Shown here piece by piece: positions 38,525 to 45,874 of a stretch of 64,000 bases of DNA (positions are counted from its first letter, which is position 1; the number at the start of each line of letters is the position of its first letter). Under the pieces are notes generated by a model, which saw only the letters and a program-made list of their open reading frames with translations, was not told the DNA's origin and made no database searches. Made by a program: the position numbers and the translations under genes. Source of the DNA: Deinococcus arcticus (GTDB taxonomy: Bacteria; Deinococcota; Deinococci; Deinococcales; Deinococcaceae). The DNA is taken from positions 1-64,000 of the forward strand of contig NZ_PYSV01000018.1 in assembly GCF_003028415.1 (NCBI RefSeq). Direction: 5' to 3'.

Positions 38525-39577
38525 TCAGGGCCGGGACTCGCGGACCGGCAACTCGGCCATACGGGCGGGCAGCACCGCGCTGGGGGGCCCCAGTGGCGGC
38601 GGCGCGCGCCCCACGGTGCGGTGCCCCACCATCAGCCCCAGCAGCAGCACGGTGCCCGATAGTCCGATGGGCACGCGGTTTTCTGGCACCAGCATGATGC
38701 CCAGCAGCGTGAAGTACGCGACCATCAGCAGCAGGTAGGTCACGAGGCTGTTGCCCCGCTGGGCGCTGAGCAGCGCGTCCACATACACCGGGCCGTCCTC
38801 GCGCCGTGGCGGCAGGACGTAGCCGGGCAGGCGCCCGCCCCGGTGAATGTCCACGATCAGGGCGGTGATGTTGTCCGGGCCGCCCTCGTCGTTGGCGGCG
38901 TTCACCAGCAGCCGGGCGGTGGCCTCGGGCGACAGGGGCCGCGAGAGCAGACCCAGCAGGGCCTGATCGGTGACCACGCCGCTCAGGCCGTCGGTGCACA
39001 GCAGCAGGCGGTCCCCGGCCTGAATGGCCAGCCCAAACAGCTCCAGGCGCACCCGCTCCTCGCCGCCCAGGGCGTTGCTGACCACGCTGCGCCACTGGTG
39101 GTCGCGCGCTTCGTTCTCGGTCATGTGGCCCAGGCGCACCTGCTCGGCCACCCAGGAGTGGTCTTCGGTGAGGCGGTGCAGTTCGCCGCCGCGCAGCAGG
39201 TAGGCGCGCGAATCGCCCACATGGGCCAGCAGCGCCGCGCCCCGGTCAATCAGGGCGGCCAGCAGGGTGGTGCCCATGCCCACGTATTCGCCCACGGCGT
39301 GGCGCAGCACCGCCATATTGGCCGCCTGTACCGCCGTGGCCAGGCGCACCGGCGCCGCGCCCCGGCTGTCCAGATACGCCTGACTCAGGGCGTCCAGCGC
39401 GAGGTTGGCCGCCAGTTCGCCCGCCGCGTGGCCGCCCATGCCGTCGGCCACCGCGTACAGCCCGCCCTGCGGCAGGTCCAGCGCCAGCGCCGCGTCCTGA
39501 TTCACGCCGCCCTGCCGCTGACGACCCACATCGGTCAGCAGACCCGACGTAAGGGAGGGCGTCGCGGGGGCGCGCAT
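38525..39577 (-). CDS. PP2C-type serine/threonine phosphatase with membrane tail
   Basis: 350 aa. The PPM domain (about 8-240) has metal-binding motifs [44 protein letters not shown] and [13 protein letters not shown]. Two hydrophobic helices at about 285-325 ([34 protein letters not shown]) anchor it to the membrane. Expected to reverse Hanks-type kinase phosphorylation; no partner kinase is adjacent. TATATT 6 nt before the ATG at 39577 supports this start and a leaderless mRNA. The ridA gene lies 32 nt downstream. Confidence 0.92.
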   Translation of the reverse strand: MRAPATPSLTSGLLTDVGRQRQGGVNQDAALALDLPQGGLYAVADGMGGHAAGELAANLALDALSQAYLDSRGAAPVRLATAVQAANMAVLRHAVGEYVGMGTTLLAALIDRGAALLAHVGDSRAYLLRGGELHRLTEDHSWVAEQVRLGHMTENEARDHQWRSVVSNALGGEERVRLELFGLAIQAGDRLLLCTDGLSGVVTDQALLGLLSRPLSPEATARLLVNAANDEGGPDNITALIVDIHRGGRLPGYVLPPRREDGPVYVDALLSAQRGNSLVTYLLLMVAYFTLLGIMLVPENRVPIGLSGTVLLLGLMVGHRTVGRAPPPLGPPSAVLPARMAELPVRESRP

Positions 39578-39738
39578 GAGACCAATATAAGCCACGGGCC
39601 CCGGCGCCTGACCCGGCGCTGGGCCACGTCCAGAAATCGGGGTTTGCCCGAAGAGGGTACGGCGGCGCCCAGCGGTGCTGGTCGGGGTGGGAAGCACCGC
39701 CTGTGCCCCCGGGTTCTCCGGCCCCAGGCCCTTTCGCC

Positions 39739-40146
39739 TCAGGGCGCCGGCTGCGCCTGCAGCCAGCCCAGCAGCGCCTCGGCACTGGCGGGGTTGGTGG
39801 CCAGGGGCACGTCATGCACATCGCACAGGCGCACCAGGGCCGTCACATCCGGTTCGTGAGGCTGCGCGGTCAGCGGATCGCGGAAGAAAAAGACAGCCAG
39901 CACCTCGTTCTGGGCCAGCCGCGCGCCAATCTGCTGGTCGCCGCCCAGCGGCCCGGACAGCACCCGCTCCACCTGCAGGCCCGTCTGCTTTTCCAGAATG
40001 CCGCCGGTGGTGCCGGTGGCCACCAGAGGAAAGCGGCCCAGCACCTCCCGGTGGGCCAGGGTGAACAGGGCCAGCTCTAGCTTTTTCTTGTCGTGCGCAA
40101 TCAGGGCCACCTGGCGGCGGCTGGGGGGCGGCGGGTGGGCAGTCAT
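39739..40146 (-). CDS. mgsA: Methylglyoxal synthase
   Basis: Converts dihydroxyacetone phosphate to methylglyoxal, a bypass of lower glycolysis under phosphate limitation. 135 aa. Signatures: [93 protein letters not shown], where GGDQQIGA contains the catalytic Asp. CACAAT 6 nt before the ATG. A single gene between the PP2C and DUF1206 genes. Confidence 0.95.
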   Translation of the reverse strand: MTAHPPPPSRRQVALIAHDKKKLELALFTLAHREVLGRFPLVATGTTGGILEKQTGLQVERVLSGPLGGDQQIGARLAQNEVLAVFFFRDPLTAQPHEPDVTALVRLCDVHDVPLATNPASAEALLGWLQAQPAP

Positions 40147-40251
40147 GCGGGAATTGTGGCACGCGGGGCCGCTTTCCTCTGGCCTGCAGGGAAGGCGGCT
40201 CTGGACGGATGGTCTGCACGCCCCCTCTGGGCAGCCTGGGTGAGGGGCGGC

Positions 40252-41139
40252 TTACGCCGCGTCCTCCACCCGAATGCGGCGGTACAGGGCCTGCACCCCG
40301 CACCACACGCCGTAGCACAGGGTGCCCAGCGCCACGGCCCCCAGCAGCACGTTGCCGGCCGGCTGGTCGCGCAGCCATGTCAGCGCCTCGGACACCCCCA
40401 CCGCTTCCCGGGCGCGGTCACGCCACGCGGCCAGCAGGGCAAACGAGCCGATCACCAGCATCAGCAGCCCACGCGCCGTGATGCCCACCTGGCCAATCTT
40501 GACCAGCAGCCCGCACAGCCGCTCGCTGATGTCGTGAAAGGCCATGCGCTTCATGAATTTGGCGCCGTAGGCCACGTACAGCTGATTGGCCGCCACCCCC
40601 AGCAGCGCCAGGCCGGCCACCAGCAGCAGCAGGCGGCCAGCGGGCAGGTTCAGCACTGTGCCCGCCACCTGATCCTCACTGTTCTGCTGGCGCGAGGCGT
40701 ACCCCAGCAGCGCCAGGCGCGCGCTGAACACTGCCAGCCCCAGGTTGGCCAGCGCGCTGAGCAGGTACCCGGCGCGCTTGCCCAGACCCTTGGGGCCGGT
40801 GCCCTGGCGCTCCGGGTCCAGTGCAGCGCGAATCAGCTGCCACAGGGCGTAGCCCAGCAGACCCAGCGCCAGCAACCACAGCAGCGGGCGCCCCGCCGGA
40901 ATGTCCTGCAGTCGCAGCAGCGCGCCCTGCATGTCGGTGGTGGCGCCGCCGCGGCCCAGGGCCACGCCCAGCGCCAGCAGGCCCACGGTGCTGTACACCA
41001 CGCCCTTGCTGGCGTAGCCCACCCGGGCCAGCAGGTCCAGGGTGGGCGCGGCGCGCCCGGTGACGGCGTGCGCGCCGCGTGCCGCGCCCCGTTTCAGGTC
41101 TGAGGCCACCTCCTGGCCCACGTTCTTCAGGTCTGCCAT
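40252..41139 (-). CDS. DUF1206 family membrane protein
   Basis: 295 aa with six predicted membrane helices arranged as three pairs, each pair beginning ARxGYxxKGxxY/ARGLL-like (ARVGYASKGVVYSTVGLLALGVAL, KRAGYLLSALANLGLAVFSARL, GQVGITARGLLMLVIGSFALL). This threefold internal repeat defines DUF1206. Function unknown. The start at 41139 removes a long unsupported upstream extension. Confidence 0.87.
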   Translation of the reverse strand: MADLKNVGQEVASDLKRGAARGAHAVTGRAAPTLDLLARVGYASKGVVYSTVGLLALGVALGRGGATTDMQGALLRLQDIPAGRPLLWLLALGLLGYALWQLIRAALDPERQGTGPKGLGKRAGYLLSALANLGLAVFSARLALLGYASRQQNSEDQVAGTVLNLPAGRLLLLVAGLALLGVAANQLYVAYGAKFMKRMAFHDISERLCGLLVKIGQVGITARGLLMLVIGSFALLAAWRDRAREAVGVSEALTWLRDQPAGNVLLGAVALGTLCYGVWCGVQALYRRIRVEDAA

Positions 41140-41264
41140 TAGACCTGTAGTGTGGGCCGCCCCTGCCTGCCCCTGGGCCAGAAGCCCCAGAAGTCCCCCT
41201 TGACCTGACGCGGCGGTTTTCTTCATGTTGCGCGGGCCCGGCGCGGCCAGGTCAGGCCAGCCAA

Positions 41265-41297
41265 TGAAAAGCCCCCGCCGCAAGGGACGGGGGGGGC
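41265..41297 (-). terminator. Intrinsic terminator of the YbjN-domain gene
   Basis: CCCCCGTCCCTTGCGGCGGGGG stem-loop followed by CTTTTC in the minus direction, 70 nt after the stop at 41366. Confidence 0.65.
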
Positions 41298-41365
41298 GCA
41301 CAGCACGCAGCGGGTCACGCCCGCGTCGTCAGAGCATGTGCTTCATGCCAGGGCGGGGTTTAGCC

Positions 41366-41854
41366 TCAGGGCAGTTCCATCTCGAAGTCGGCCACGTCGC
41401 CCAGGTACTCGGTCATCCAGGCTTTCACCGCAGCCTTGGTGTAGCCCCCGGCAATGGGCATGGTGGAATCCAGGTAGTAGGCGCCTTCGTAGATGTACGC
41501 CTGGGTGTAGTAGTTGCTGTTCCAGTCGTTCACCAGTTCGGTGTCCAGGCTGTCCTCGTCGTCGCTGTAGTCCCACGACACGCTGGCGGTGGCGCGGCTA
41601 CAGGTGTTGGCCTTGCAGTTGCTCAGCCACACTGTCACCTCGTAGTCGCCCGCCATGATCGTCATGCTGGGGTCGCTGTCGGGGTCGGCCGGGTTCAGGG
41701 TGACGCGGTAGCCGGCTTCACGCAGCGCGGCTGCCATGGCCGTTGGGGTCGCCGGTTGCACCTGGGACGCGGCGGGCGCCGCCGCGCCGCCCGCCAGGGC
41801 CGCGCCGGAAAGAGCAGAAAGCAGAACAGCCGCCGACAGAATTTTTTTCGTCAT
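41366..41854 (-). CDS. Exported YbjN domain protein
   Basis: 162 aa. Signal peptide MTKKILSAAVLLSALSGAALAGG, then a YbjN domain (about 40-160; ALREAGYRVTLNP ... YEVTVWLSNCKANTCSRATASVSWDY ... LVNDWNSNYYTQAYIYEGAYYLD). The Cys pair in NCKANTC may form a disulfide outside the cytoplasm. The YbjN fold resembles type III secretion chaperones; the role is unknown. TACTGT lies 5 nt before the ATG. Confidence 0.85.
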   Translation of the reverse strand: MTKKILSAAVLLSALSGAALAGGAAAPAASQVQPATPTAMAAALREAGYRVTLNPADPDSDPSMTIMAGDYEVTVWLSNCKANTCSRATASVSWDYSDDEDSLDTELVNDWNSNYYTQAYIYEGAYYLDSTMPIAGGYTKAAVKAWMTEYLGDVADFEMELP

Positions 41855-41895
41855 GCCCTACAGTACGACGCCCAGCCCCGAAATGTGAGCAACTT

Positions 41896-41919
41896 TAGAA
41901 TGAAAGCAGTGACTCATCT
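41896..41919 (+). promoter_or_regulatory. -10 box and candidate operator of nadM
   Basis: TAGAAT (41896-41901), then 8 nt, then TGACTCATCT (41910-41919), 15 nt before the nadM start. The spacing and word match the nadV promoter at 21037-21059. A short [14 protein letters not shown] reads across it but is probably incidental. Confidence 0.45.
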
Positions 41920-41934
41920 GCTTCATGAAGCCTG

Positions 41935-42996
41935 ATGCATACCATGAGGATGATGACCACACCTGCCCCGGCCCGGCGCAAGCGCACGTTCGGCGTGTAC
42001 ATTGGCCGCTATGAGCCGCCCCATCAGGCGCACCTGCTGGTGATGCTTGAAGCCCTGGAGAGCGTGCAGAAGCTGATCGTGGTGATTGGCAGCGCGCGGG
42101 CGGCGCGCAACGTCAAGAACCCGTTTACCGCCGACGAACGCCAGGCGCTGATTGCCGCCATGTTGCGCGGGGCCGGGATTCCCCGCACGCGCGTGCTGTT
42201 TGTGCAGGTGCGCGATTACTTCTACAACGAGGCCCTGTGGCTCTCCGAGGTGCAAAGTGGCGTGCATGCCCACACCCGGGGCAGCAGCGACGTGGCCCTG
42301 ATCGGGCATATCAAGGACGAGAGCAGCTATTACCTGCGCTCCTTTCCGGCCTGGGAATTCATTCCCACCCACGTGGTGAGCCCACTGAGCGCCACGGATG
42401 TGCGCCGGGCCTACTTTGAAGACCGCCTGGACGAGGTGCAGACCATGGTGCCGGGCGCGGTGCACGCCTTTCTGGACCGCTTCCGCACCACCCCTGAGTT
42501 TCAGGAGTTGCAGGCCGAATACGTCTACCTGCAGCAGTACCGCGCCGCGTGGCAGGCCGCGCCCTATCCGCCTATCTTCGTGACCAGTGACGCTGTGGTG
42601 GTGAAAAGCGGCCATGTGCTGTTGGTGCGCCGGGGCGGGTTGCCGGGCCGGGGGCGGCTGGCCCTGCCCGGCGGCTTTCTGGAGCAGGACGAGACGCTGC
42701 TGGCCTGCTGCGTGCGCGAGGTTCACGAGGAAACGGGCCTGGGCGCGGGGCTGGACCTGCCGGCGCATCTGCGTGCCCAGGCGGTGTTCGACTACCCCGA
42801 CCGCAGCCTGCGCGGGCGCACGGTCACCCACGCCTTTCACTTTGACCTGGGGATTGGGCAGTTGCCGCGCCTGAGTGGGGGAAGTGATGCCCGCGAGGCC
42901 CTGTGGCTGCCGCTGAGCGAGGCGCTGGGGCAGCCGGAGCAGTTTTTTGAGGACCACCACGCGATCATGGAGCACTTTGTGATGCGGGGGACGTAG
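41935..42996 (+). CDS. nadM: Bifunctional NMN adenylyltransferase / Nudix hydrolase
   Basis: 353 aa NadM-Nudix fusion. N-terminal NMN adenylyltransferase (about 18-190) with nucleotidyltransferase motif [15 protein letters not shown] and the closing [14 protein letters not shown], making NAD from NMN and ATP. C-terminal Nudix domain (about 205-345) with [25 protein letters not shown], hydrolysing ADP-ribose in characterised homologues. It pairs functionally with nadV at 19627. Start choice among ATGs at 41935, 41944, 41950 and 41953 is uncertain. Confidence 0.93.
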   Translation: MHTMRMMTTPAPARRKRTFGVYIGRYEPPHQAHLLVMLEALESVQKLIVVIGSARAARNVKNPFTADERQALIAAMLRGAGIPRTRVLFVQVRDYFYNEALWLSEVQSGVHAHTRGSSDVALIGHIKDESSYYLRSFPAWEFIPTHVVSPLSATDVRRAYFEDRLDEVQTMVPGAVHAFLDRFRTTPEFQELQAEYVYLQQYRAAWQAAPYPPIFVTSDAVVVKSGHVLLVRRGGLPGRGRLALPGGFLEQDETLLACCVREVHEETGLGAGLDLPAHLRAQAVFDYPDRSLRGRTVTHAFHFDLGIGQLPRLSGGSDAREALWLPLSEALGQPEQFFEDHHAIMEHFVMRGT

Positions 42997-43046
42997 ACAG
43001 ACAGCAGGCCGGCGCGATGAGCGCCGGCCCGGGTCTCTTGCCAGAA

Positions 43047-43190
43047 GTCATACGGATTCCCTCCATTTCCGTAACATCCGGGAAAGAGCCGGATGTTCCT
43101 CCAATTCCCGGAAATCCGTATTTGTTCCCCCTCCCTCTGGTCGGAAAAGTTCCGTAACACGTTACGGAACTTTTCGGAACCCGTATCAGG
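43047..43190 (+). repeat. Inverted-end repeat element, reference copy
   Basis: About 143 nt with imperfect 13-nt inverted ends, TCATACGGATTCC at the left and GGAACCCGTATCA at the right. Inside are a CATCCGGGAAAGAGCCGGATG hairpin and a TTCCGTAAC/GTTACGGAA hairpin. The right-end TCA provides the TGA stop of the minus-strand gene at 43186. No ORF. The copies at 29118 and 33718 align along the whole length. Confidence 0.78.
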
Positions 43191-45726
43191 GCAGGTATTC
43201 CAGAAAATAACTGGTCGACGTCATGGTGCCATTGCGGGTCAGCAGAGTCGCGCCGCCTTGGCTGTTCAGCGCCAGCCCTTCAATAAGGCCGTGTACCGGC
43301 AGCGTGCGGTTGCTGAGTGTCTCGACGTCAATCAGCGAGGCGCCGGCGTACCCTGTTCCCCAAAGCCAGTTGGGCTGAGCATGGTCAAAGCCGATCACCT
43401 GATTGGGACGGTCTCCTGGCAGATTGAAGAGCGTAACGGCACCGTTCAGGCCCAGCCGGCGCAGGCCCAGGCCGGTGCCTATGGACCAGATATTGCCTGA
43501 GTTGTCCACGGCAATGTGCGTGTGCTGATTGTTTCCGCCCACATCTACTTTGCGGGTTGCCATAGAGGTTGTGTCAGTCAGCGTGGCCATATCCCCTTCC
43601 TGGCCCTGGAAGACCACAAAGCGCCCATTGTTGCTGATCAGGAATGTGCTGCGGTAGACGTAGCCATAGTTCACATCGCTGCCTGCAGGAACAATATCGT
43701 CTGCTCCAGGGGCCCAGTAGGCAAGCTGACTGGTGACAGCGCCTGAAGTGCTGGTGCCCTGGATCAACCAGATCCGTCCCTGGGCATCAGTGGTGGCGGT
43801 CATGGCAAATATGCTCCGGTTATAGAGAAGCGGATGGTCGAACGTGCTCACTTGGCCATGGACATCTATTTTCCAGCCGTTGCCCGTGCGCTGCGACAGA
43901 ACGAGAAGATCACCCTGAGACGTGCTGACTCGGGTTACCCCGGAATCTGGAATGGTCACGGGCGCACTGGGCACTCCATTCACATAACGGGTAAAGGTTG
44001 CCGTCTCTGCGCCAGTCTGTGGATTGAATGTTGAGGCGGTGCGCACCCAGACGCCGTGAGCGGAAGGCGTCAGGGCTCCAGCTTCCTGGCCCAGCAGGAA
44101 GCTGGTGGGCAACACCCTCAGGCGGCCAGAGGCGCCTGTATCACCAGGGGCCAGATCGGGTGAGGTGGCCTTAAAGTTGAAGATCCCCAGTGCAGTCTCC
44201 GCTGTCGTGTAGACAGTTGTCTGGATATCAGCAGTGGCACCGGGCGTCAGATCAACGGTCACAGGGTCAGCTGTGACGCCAGGAGGAAGGTCCCGAAGCG
44301 TAACGGTGGTGCGGCCACCGAAACCGTGGACACTTCGCACACGAAGTTGAACAGTCCCTGATTTCCCTCGGTCGACCTGAGCGCTGCCTGTAAGAATTTC
44401 CAGCGTTGCTGCCGGCTGCGGAACGTAGAGGGAGGCAGCGGCCTCCACCAGAAGTTTTCCGCTGCGCGCCTGCACCTTCAGCGGGTACGATCCAGCCAGA
44501 AGCTGGTTGGCGCCTGTCAATTGCACCTGCGTCGCGGCTGTGTCTGTCAGATTGACTTCTGTGGCTGCGGCACTCACCCCATCAGGCAGGCCCAGGAGGC
44601 TGAGCGTCACAGGCCCTTTGAACTGATTGTGCGCTTGCAGCTGAAGGGCCAACTTGGCCGACCCGTTGCGCTCGAGGGTCACCTGGGCGTTCGGGAGCCG
44701 CATGGAGAAGGAAGGACGCTCATCGCGCAGCTGACCGAGAATAGTGTTCAGAGCAGCCCCTGACGCAGAGGTCATCCGCAGCTCAAAAGATTGTGTGTTG
44801 GCCGGGCCGCTGTAGCGGAAAGTCAGTGTGGTGTTCAGGCGCTGGGGTGCGAGGCCCAGGCCAGCCAAAAAGGGATGAACGTGTTGCTGGGCGCTCAGGG
44901 CTGAGAGGTTGATGGTCGCTGGTTCGACTGTCAGACCAGGTAAGGACGTACTGAGGCGCAGTTCACCACTGAATCCTCCTACCTGGAAGAAGGTGACAGG
45001 CACCTGCACCGGGTCATCGCTGGTCAAGGTGATATTCAACGATGACGGAGATGTCACGACAGAGGGAGTGAACCGCAAACCCCGCAACTCTGTTCTGGCC
45101 TCTGCGCTGGGCGTCCGCATAAACAGGGTAGTACTGTTGGAGGCATACTCTACGGCGTTCCAGCCCTGCTTCAACTTCAAGTCATACTCGACTCGCCCGC
45201 TCATCCCGCAAGAGGCAACGCCCTGTGCAGATGCAGCTTGCTCACTGTAAATGCGGGCCACCACACTGCCGCTCAGCGTGGCGCCAGAGAGGAAATGCTC
45301 GGTCACCGTGCCCATGGGATCACCGTCAGTGCTCACGACGTATAACCGGCTCAGGCGATAGATATTGGTGTTGCCAGAGCTGCTGCCTGTGAAGGTACAC
45401 CCACTGTTCTGAGGGGGCAGCAGCGTCACAGGCGTAACCTGAGAAGGGCGTTGGGTCAGCGGGAAGCGAAGAGTTCCTGGCGCGGTGATGGTCCCCTCAT
45501 TTGAGGCGCTGATCTCGTTCAGGCTGGCCAGCAGCACCTTCCCATGCGGAAAAGTGGTGCCCACAACCTCACCGCTGATGATGTCGTCCTTCAGCGTGGT
45601 CTTTACTGGTTCTGGAGAGGGCGGTGTGGGCGGCTCTGGGTTTTGTGGTCCAGTACAGGCCAGCAGCACAAAGGGCAGTATGCCTAGAGCTGCTCTTGGA
45701 TAAAGCGGTTTTGGTCTACTCCTCAT
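43186..45726 (-). CDS. Large exported lipoprotein with Ig-like and beta-propeller-like regions
   Basis: 846 aa. Lipoprotein signal (AALGILPFVLLACTG, Cys about 24), a Pro-rich linker, then repeated beta-sandwich units of about 90 residues (for example FKGPVTLSLLGLPDGVSAAATEVNLTDTAATQVQLTG and FGGRTTVTLRDLPPGVTADPVTVDLTPGATADIQTTV). The C-terminal about 300 residues (WLIQGTSTSG, NSGNIWSIGTGLGLRRLG) look like a beta-propeller. The DNA is AT-richer than its neighbours. Predicted surface-exposed; the ligand is unknown. The stop codon falls in the end of a repeat element. Confidence 0.8.
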   Translation of the reverse strand: MRSRPKPLYPRAALGILPFVLLACTGPQNPEPPTPPSPEPVKTTLKDDIISGEVVGTTFPHGKVLLASLNEISASNEGTITAPGTLRFPLTQRPSQVTPVTLLPPQNSGCTFTGSSSGNTNIYRLSRLYVVSTDGDPMGTVTEHFLSGATLSGSVVARIYSEQAASAQGVASCGMSGRVEYDLKLKQGWNAVEYASNSTTLFMRTPSAEARTELRGLRFTPSVVTSPSSLNITLTSDDPVQVPVTFFQVGGFSGELRLSTSLPGLTVEPATINLSALSAQQHVHPFLAGLGLAPQRLNTTLTFRYSGPANTQSFELRMTSASGAALNTILGQLRDERPSFSMRLPNAQVTLERNGSAKLALQLQAHNQFKGPVTLSLLGLPDGVSAAATEVNLTDTAATQVQLTGANQLLAGSYPLKVQARSGKLLVEAAASLYVPQPAATLEILTGSAQVDRGKSGTVQLRVRSVHGFGGRTTVTLRDLPPGVTADPVTVDLTPGATADIQTTVYTTAETALGIFNFKATSPDLAPGDTGASGRLRVLPTSFLLGQEAGALTPSAHGVWVRTASTFNPQTGAETATFTRYVNGVPSAPVTIPDSGVTRVSTSQGDLLVLSQRTGNGWKIDVHGQVSTFDHPLLYNRSIFAMTATTDAQGRIWLIQGTSTSGAVTSQLAYWAPGADDIVPAGSDVNYGYVYRSTFLISNNGRFVVFQGQEGDMATLTDTTSMATRKVDVGGNNQHTHIAVDNSGNIWSIGTGLGLRRLGLNGAVTLFNLPGDRPNQVIGFDHAQPNWLWGTGYAGASLIDVETLSNRTLPVHGLIEGLALNSQGGATLLTRNGTMTSTSYFLEYLP

Positions 45727-45861
45727 TTATTCTCAAGGTTACCGCCTTCATTCGCCGGACGAAGTGCAAAGATGACACGTTTGTAGGGCTTTCTCTGTGT
45801 CTACAGGCCCAGAGGGCGGACACCGTGACCCAATCCCCCCTCCCCGCCGCTGCCCCCCCTC

Positions 45862-45867
45862 TACACT
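45862..45867 (+). promoter_or_regulatory. -10 box of the helicase gene
   Basis: TACACT, 7 nt before GTG 45875, the leaderless arrangement. It decides the start among several in-frame candidates. Confidence 0.5.
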
Positions 45868-45874
45868 GAACCCC

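Noticed and set aside
43047..43190. CRISPR array
   Set aside because: The repeated units are single long inverted elements without regular spacers; no cas genes occur in the window.
45716..45760. Short frame MKAVTLRINEE upstream of the lipoprotein gene as a relative of [11 protein letters not shown] before nadM
   Set aside because: Only four to five residues match, flanking DNA is different and no -10 box fits; probably chance.
45797..45874. Upstream start of the helicase at 45797
   Set aside because: The 26 extra residues are Pro/Arg-rich and lie before the -10 box at 45862.
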